Shown here piece after piece: positions 58,800-64,000 of a DNA stretch of 64,000 bases. The notes beneath the pieces were generated by a model, which saw nothing but the letters and a program-made list of their open reading frames with translations, was not told where the DNA came from and searched no databases. Within the stretch, counting starts at the first letter, position 1. Every line of letters begins with the position of its first letter. The position numbers and the translations under genes were made by a program. Source of the DNA: Arctopsyche grandis (Eukaryota > Arthropoda > Insecta > Trichoptera > Hydropsychidae); NCBI RefSeq assembly GCF_051622035.1, contig NC_135365.1, forward strand, positions 28,830,001 through 28,894,000. Direction: 5' to 3'.

Positions 58800-60880
58800 A
58801 TATAGGTCACGTCGACGCTTGGGATTATCGTTAATACTATTTTAAAATCGCATTTTTTTCTTTTTAGGTCTGTCGTGGTGTTTCTGACTACAGTAAATTT
58901 CATAGCCAGAAACCCTAAGAGATACATGTTTACTGAAAAAACATTTTTTTTGGGAATCTAGATCCGGAAAGTACATAAGCTGAGCTTTTCGATATTTTAT
59001 AATGAAAAATAGCTGCAGTATAAAAAAAATGTTCTCGGAAAGCTAGAAAATTTGCTAGGGAAGATTGACATTGAATAACATAATGAATATCTTGTTGTTT
59101 ATGTTGTATGTTTATGTTGAAAAAATGTTTTTAGTGGAAATTAATAGAAAAATATAAACTTTAGATTAATAACTTTTACTTTTAAACTTTTATAAGTACG
59201 TATAAGTGTGAATACACATTTTTTTTTAAATTTAAGAAAGTCGAATGGTGGTCTCCGGAAGTTGCCAATATGAAATATAATATCTCAAACAATTCGGATC
59301 ACAATGAAATAATCGGCTCGTGCCATTTGCGTGATCGATAAAAAGAAAATACAATAAAAAATGCAACCTATTGTGATTTGAACAGCTTGTGCGCGCCATT
59401 TTTTTCTTAACCCCTTCGTTATTATTATTTTTGAGGAATCTGTTCGAGCATTTTCAACGGATTTTTTTCAGACAAGCGCGGAAACCCCTTCTCTCAACCC
59501 TTTGCGAAACACCTTTATCGATTTTTAATACACAACAAAAAAAAAACAACACTCGAATCATCGAATTTCGCATGTGCCCTATTGTAATACCTACATACAT
59601 ACATAGATATGAAAATAACATTTTATCCTGTTTTTTTTTTAATATAATAAAAGGATTTTTGTTTGTTTTGTGTATAAAACAGGGTTGTATTGTTATCGCT
59701 GATTTTTTTATGATTTATGACAGCAGAAGCGTGCTCGAGTCGCCTGCCGAAATGTGTGCGAGTACTGTGACCAAAAAATTCGTAATAAATAAGACTAATC
59801 GTCGGCAATCGAGATTCCGCGGATGTTTTCGAATAAAGCGTGTCGATAAAACGGAAATAAAAATAAAAATCGGAAAAAGGGGGGGTCGGACGATTGATAT
59901 TCACGGCACGGTGAGGATATCGTACCGCGGGGCAAAAATTTGTGATTTTTGGTCACCCTAATGTGCGTCGACGTCTCGGGCGAAACTGTGCAGATTTTCA
60001 AATCGGTCTCGAAACAATAACAAAACGAAAAAAAAACCGAAAAAAAGAAAAACAGACGGGTTTCCCAAATAAAGGCTCTCGGGCAAAAGCGACGATCCAA
60101 ATCTGTAATGTTCGAAAATGGCTATCGACAGCGTTTCTCAAGTTCAGCCTAAAATATTCATAATACTAACACTATAGCTACTTGGATGACTCTAAAATAA
60201 TTAAGCAGGAGTTCTCAAGTCAGGGTTATGCTATGCGCCAGTGACACGTTTCAGTCTAAGACTCATCACTTCTGTAATGCTTCTTGCTTTTACTTTGATA
60301 CGTGATCCAATGACTCTGGCATTGGTTTTAGACATTTGAAAGCATCTCCCAAGTTTGACATTTGAGATGCTGTGGTCGTCGTCTTGGATACAACAGTCTG
60401 GTCCGGTTGCAAGGGCATTCAACGACCGCGAGAGATGCACCACGTCACTATGATGGCTGCATCTATTGTCCACTCGGCAAAAACTACGAGACCAATGGTA
60501 GTATTTTCAGTAGTAGTAGTAGTAGTTCATCACGCCTCTTTGTCCAAGCAAGTCGAAAGGAGGAAGAAAATGCATCGACTTGGATTGCATTGTGCATTGA
60601 CAGTGCAAGGTCTGCTTAATCGACAGTGCTTTTTGATTGGATTTGTGTTGGACGACAGGGAATATAGGAAGTCTTAAGTAAGTAGTTCTTTTCATGTAGC
60701 AATATTGATCAATAGTATTGTTTGCTATCTATCAAATCATTGTCACTAATTAAGCTTCACCAGTTAGGACTAAATTGGGAGCAGGTTTATTTGCAATAGC
60801 AATCACAGATAGGTTTTCTTAATATAATCTTGGATAAGGGATAAAGAAGAATAATAAGTAGAGGTAGGATAGCCAAGGGG
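58800..60880. other. Intergenic; no gene recognised
   Basis: The longest frame (59389-59961, +) is unlike any family I know and spans low-complexity segments. A (AGT)n run lies near 60508-60527. Confidence 0.4.
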
Positions 60881-60887
60881 CCACTCA

Positions 60888-61097
60888 TTGTTCCATTGTT
60901 GTAAATCCTTTGTAAAAAAGGTTCGGCAAACTTTAACAATGCATTTACAACATTTGAACAATACGCGGCACGCTGGTTATCCGGGCTTTATTAAATATCA
61001 TAGTACTTCTCTGAAAAGTTTGATTTTATACAATACTTTATTAAAATTGTCTTTGACGAATGTGTTTAAGTCTTTACATATTAAAATAAATATGTAA
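60888..61097 (+). repeat. Young dispersed repeat with foldback, copy 2
   Basis: Nearly identical, in opposite orientation, to the minus strand of 24430-24640, including the RHAGYPGFIKYHSTSLK frame and the TTGTAAA foldback at its left end. Confidence 0.62.
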
Positions 61098-61320
61098 TAA
61101 TAAGAAAGGGGCTTTAATAATAAGAAAGTCTTAGCCAAAAACTTCTAGTACCAGGTGTCCATTTCAAGATATTTCCAGTGAAAATGCTCCACAAGTTAAA
61201 ATATTATACCTAATCACTTGTATGGGTGTATTTGTAAATGACGTCACATATGTGGTTCAGATTTCAGTAGACGTATTAAACCGAATTAGTTGAAATGTGT
61301 GCATCAATTGGGCGCGAACT

Positions 61321-61545
61321 GAATAAGAAGAAGAAAATTGAAAAAGGAAAGTAAAAGAAGAAAAAGAATTGGAGGATGAAGATGAAGTAGAAGACGAAGG
61401 CGAAGAAGAGAACGAAGAAGACGAAGGCGATGAAAAGGAAGAAGTAGACAAAGGCGAAGAAGTGAAAGATGAAGAAGAAGGCATAGAAAGGGAAAACTAA
61501 TAAGAGAAAAAAAATAAGGCAAAGAAGAAAAATAAAAAGAAAGCT
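61321..61545 (+). repeat. Purine-rich GAAGAA/GACGAAGGC array
   Basis: About 220 bp of nearly pure purine on one strand, built of imperfect GAAGAN and GACGAAGGC units. Minus-strand Ser/Phe-rich frames here are compositional. Confidence 0.75.
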
Positions 61546-61656
61546 AGGCAATTATGTCAAATTCCCTTGAAACAAAAAAAAATCATACCAAAAGTTTTGA
61601 AATCGACATAAAATAAATTTCAATTTATTGAGTAAAAAATTCCATTTTATTAAATA

Positions 61657-61690
61657 CTTAGTGGTGCTACCCGGCTTCGCTCGGTTCCAC
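61657..61690 (-). mobile_element. Helitron-like 3' end
   Basis: On the minus strand ACCGAGCGAAGCCGGGTAGC is followed by ACCACTAA, a CTRR-type end of the same family as 58771. Confidence 0.4.
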
Positions 61691-61975
61691 TTTTGACGAT
61701 CTCTTCCGTTTTACCACGGATATAATAGTACATGTAAATTCAAATGGACATGCAGTTTAGTAGTGAGAATGCCCTCGAGCCATGAACAAAATCTTCATTT
61801 CTTTTTTTCATTAAATTTATTTGAATTATAAAAAAATTATATTTTTTAACAACTGATCATAAACCTCTTTAACCAATCCACCCAATCAGAAACGACTTTG
61901 ACGACAGTCAATCAGAAATGAATTACAGACGCTGTGTCAGTTTTATATATGCATATATATTATTTAGCCAGCAGT

Positions 61976-62410
61976 GTAGCGTGTATGTTTAGCACCAAGT
62001 GATCAGTGGGTTCGATCCACCATACTGCTGGTTAGATTTGGGGGTATTTGTGACTCCGAATCGATCGTTTCTTATCTGAGTTTGCCCATTTTATCTGATC
62101 ATTGTTGAAACGGTTCCTCAAAATTGGCAAAAAATCATCTTTCCTGTTGTCACAAATCTTCTGTATTTATTGTGAGTACAATTTGTAAAAATTATGTACA
62201 AATCTAAAATCCATAGATGTCTCAACGGATTAATTATTTAATTAATTAATTAATTAATTGTTATTTCGTGTTCTTCAGCTTCTGGAAATACGGTGATTTA
62301 TGTAATAATAAAATGCTATTGTGATTTATGTAATAATAAAATGCTATTGTGATTTATGTAATAATAAAGGCGCTTTGGGGTCTTCCTGTCAAGCCTTCCT
62401 GGTATATATC
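61976..62410 (+). mobile_element. SINE, head I + tail A (decayed)
   Basis: Head GCCAGCAGTGTAGCGTGTAT with B-box GGTTCGATCC, common body at 62062-62125, and the right arm of tail A intact (GCCTTCCTGG at 62393-62402). A duplicated 3' part (TTCTTCAGCTTCTGGA ... CAGTGATTTATGTAATAAT) reappears at 62500-62610. Confidence 0.72.
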
Positions 62411-62499
62411 TATGTAAAAATAAATAAATAAATGTGCACAGTCCTTCACAGAGGTGTCTCCTCGCACCTTGATTGATTAATTAATTAATTTTTATTTCG

Positions 62500-62620
62500 T
62501 TTTCTTCAGCTTCTGGACATACAGTGATTTATGTAATAATGAAATGCTGCATTGTTTGTAATTAAATGTCCAGGAAGGCACATTGGGGTCTTCCTGGTAT
62601 ATATGTATCTCTGTAAAAAT
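62500..62620 (+). repeat. Duplicated SINE 3' segment with shortened hairpin
   Basis: Repeats 62268-62340 and ends in a tail A with a deleted loop (62574-62601). Confidence 0.6.
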
Positions 62621-62794
62621 AAAATATTTTCCAGCCAATCAGAAAAGACTTTGACGACAGCCAAACAGAAACGAATTAAATACGCTGTTTCAGTTTTATA
62701 TATATATATATGATCCAGCCAATCAGAAACGACTTTGCTTGACAGAAACGACATGTGGCATTCCTAGTGTGTGTGGCTAGGTCTGTCTCTTTTA

Positions 62795-63053
62795 GAGCGA
62801 AAACACACAGCACGGAACGTGGCACGTGGAACGTCGACAAGTTCTCCTTCATTTCTTCAAATATGGGATACACCGTTATCGATCACTGTCAAGCAAGGAT
62901 AAATACTACCATGCAATTTCAACGACATAGGTCGAAAGTGTCGTTTTGAGACGACGCGTTCCACCTTGTGCCATGCACGTCACATTTCTTCTATATGTTT
63001 AAAACTATCTAAAAAAAGCCACGCGCCACGTTCACCGCTGTGTGATTTCGCCC
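62795..63053. mobile_element. Harbinger-like MITE, family 2, short copy
   Basis: 259 bp. Ends GAGCGAAAACACACAGC and GCTGTGTGATTTCGCCC are inverted repeats with few mismatches, flanked by TTA (62792-62794, 63054-63056). The interior has one arm of the palindrome in the 31736 copy. Confidence 0.78.
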
Positions 63054-63059
63054 TTATCC

Positions 63060-63487
63060 GTGTATGATTTAAATCTCATACCCATTCCAAATTGGGCATG
63101 AGCTTGATGAGTAGCTTTTTCAGCTTGTTGGGTCTGAAGCATTGAACTTCAAGTCACTGAAGTCAGAGAGATTTTGAGAGGTAGATGCTAATTATGGGGT
63201 AAGGAGAGTTTGCCTTTTCAGGTTTTCAATTCTCTAAATCGAAGCTGCAAAGTACATGTGTGAGTAGTTGCAGCCAAGTTGCATTCGTGTGGTGGGTGAG
63301 AGTAGCCAGAATACCTGATGCATTCGTAGGTGCAGTTGGAGTGGAGGTATGGAGTGTGCGCAACAAAACCAAACAAAACATCAATCGGCCCGTTCCGGTT
63401 CGTTGTATTGTTTGGCGTGTGCCAAACACAGGAATGCCGCAGGGACTTAGGGGGCAGGGTTTCGCCACATGGCGATGAATCACCGCT
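63060..63487. other. Intergenic; no gene recognised
   Basis: Overlapping open frames on both strands (63218-63602) have no family resemblance. Confidence 0.35.
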
Positions 63488-63488
63488 T

Positions 63489-63600
63489 AACCCTTTCAAC
63501 GCAAAGATTGTCAACGTTCTGCCCCATAAGCAAATATACCTATGTACATACATAATACTCTACTCATATATTTATAATTTCTCGCAAGAAAGGCTCATTT
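63489..63600 (+). mobile_element. Possible left end of a TTAA element
   Basis: TTAACCCTTTCAACGCAAAG resembles the piggyBac-type MITE ends at 28828 and 31046. No matching right end is found in the window. Confidence 0.3.
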
Positions 63601-63825
63601 AATTTGCATTTTTAGGCCAAAATCAAGGGGGATGAAAATTTTCGTCAAAATCTCGGTTTGTAGATTTTTTCAACATTGTAAAAAACATCCTTCAGAAGAA
63701 AATATTAACAGAAGTCTACGATTCAACAGATAAATAGCAGGGAAATTTACGAATTTTCAACTACTCAACTACTAAATTTTTTTCTACGATAAAACCGCAT
63801 AAAAATGTGCACGCAAATAAATCGC

Positions 63826-63960
63826 ATATTCATTTATTAAAATTTTGCAATGGTGACATTACAGAGTAGTTCCACGTCGTCGCTATGGTTAAACAAAAAA
63901 AGAAATAAGTATACAATAAGATTAAAATAAAATAAAACATAATCTATGTACATATATATA
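63826..63960 (-). mobile_element. LINE-like 3' UTR with decayed hairpin tail (D)
   Basis: On the minus strand a T-rich UTR leads to arms CCATAGCGAC / GTCACCATTG (partly mismatched) around a 21-nt loop that starts GACGTGG and ends CTCTGTAAT. This is the same loop end as tails A-C. An A/T-rich end follows. Confidence 0.42.
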
Positions 63961-64000
63961 AAATTGAATGTGTGTGTGTGTGTGTGTCGAATAGGCTCCT
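63950..64000 (+). mobile_element. Start of a Helitron-like element (cut by window end)
   Basis: ATATATAAAATTGAATGTG, a TG run, then CGAATAGGCT, as at 2448-2513. Confidence 0.4.

Noticed and set aside
59389-59961. 190-codon plus-strand frame
   Set aside because: Crosses T-rich and A-rich low-complexity segments and resembles no protein.
61257-61551. Ser- and Phe-rich minus-strand frames
   Set aside because: Antisense of a purine-rich low-complexity array.

Overview
The window is eukaryotic and most likely from an insect. It is AT-rich and intron-rich, crowded with transposon remnants, and has CATA/TATG microsatellites and a short CCTAA (TTAGG-type) run. Its three genes are single-copy animal genes with insect-style exons. 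I cannot name the order or species.

Genes lie only in the first 22 kb. Mi-2 (CHD4 family, NuRD remodeller; + strand, 2974-14971) can be followed through 18 exons as a 2062-residue product. Its CHDNT, two PHD fingers, two chromodomains, SNF2 ATPase and C-terminal domains are all intact, and one 3.6 kb exon carries the whole ATPase. DONSON / humpty dumpty (- strand, 15712-19294) runs tail-to-tail with it as 9 exons and 592 residues. A Sec20/BNIP1 SNARE (+ strand, 21074-22076; 5 exons, 229 residues) lies 1.8 kb from the DONSON start in divergent orientation. The three work in chromatin remodelling, replication and ER-Golgi transport; I see no shared pathway.

The left edge (1-1060) holds a decayed LTR-retrotransposon pol end. 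From about 22 kb to the right edge I find no convincing host gene, only one unassigned exon-like segment (54799-54977, - strand). This stretch is layered mobile DNA: tRNA-headed SINEs, 3' ends of several LINEs, MITEs whose terminal inverted repeats and target duplications can be read directly (TTAA, TWA and 8-bp types), Helitron-like 3' ends, a solo LTR with a perfect 4-bp target duplication, a 152-bp tandem satellite with a 433-bp higher-order duplication, and a 9-bp minisatellite array.

The most interesting signal is a 3'-terminal stem-loop shared by SINEs and LINEs. Three tail families keep the same loop (GCATT-GG...CTGTWA) but have entirely different 10-bp stems that still pair. This is covariation expected of an RNA structure read by a LINE reverse transcriptase. 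Two tRNA-like heads and two of these tails are combined on a common SINE body, and one tail also ends a LINE in this window.
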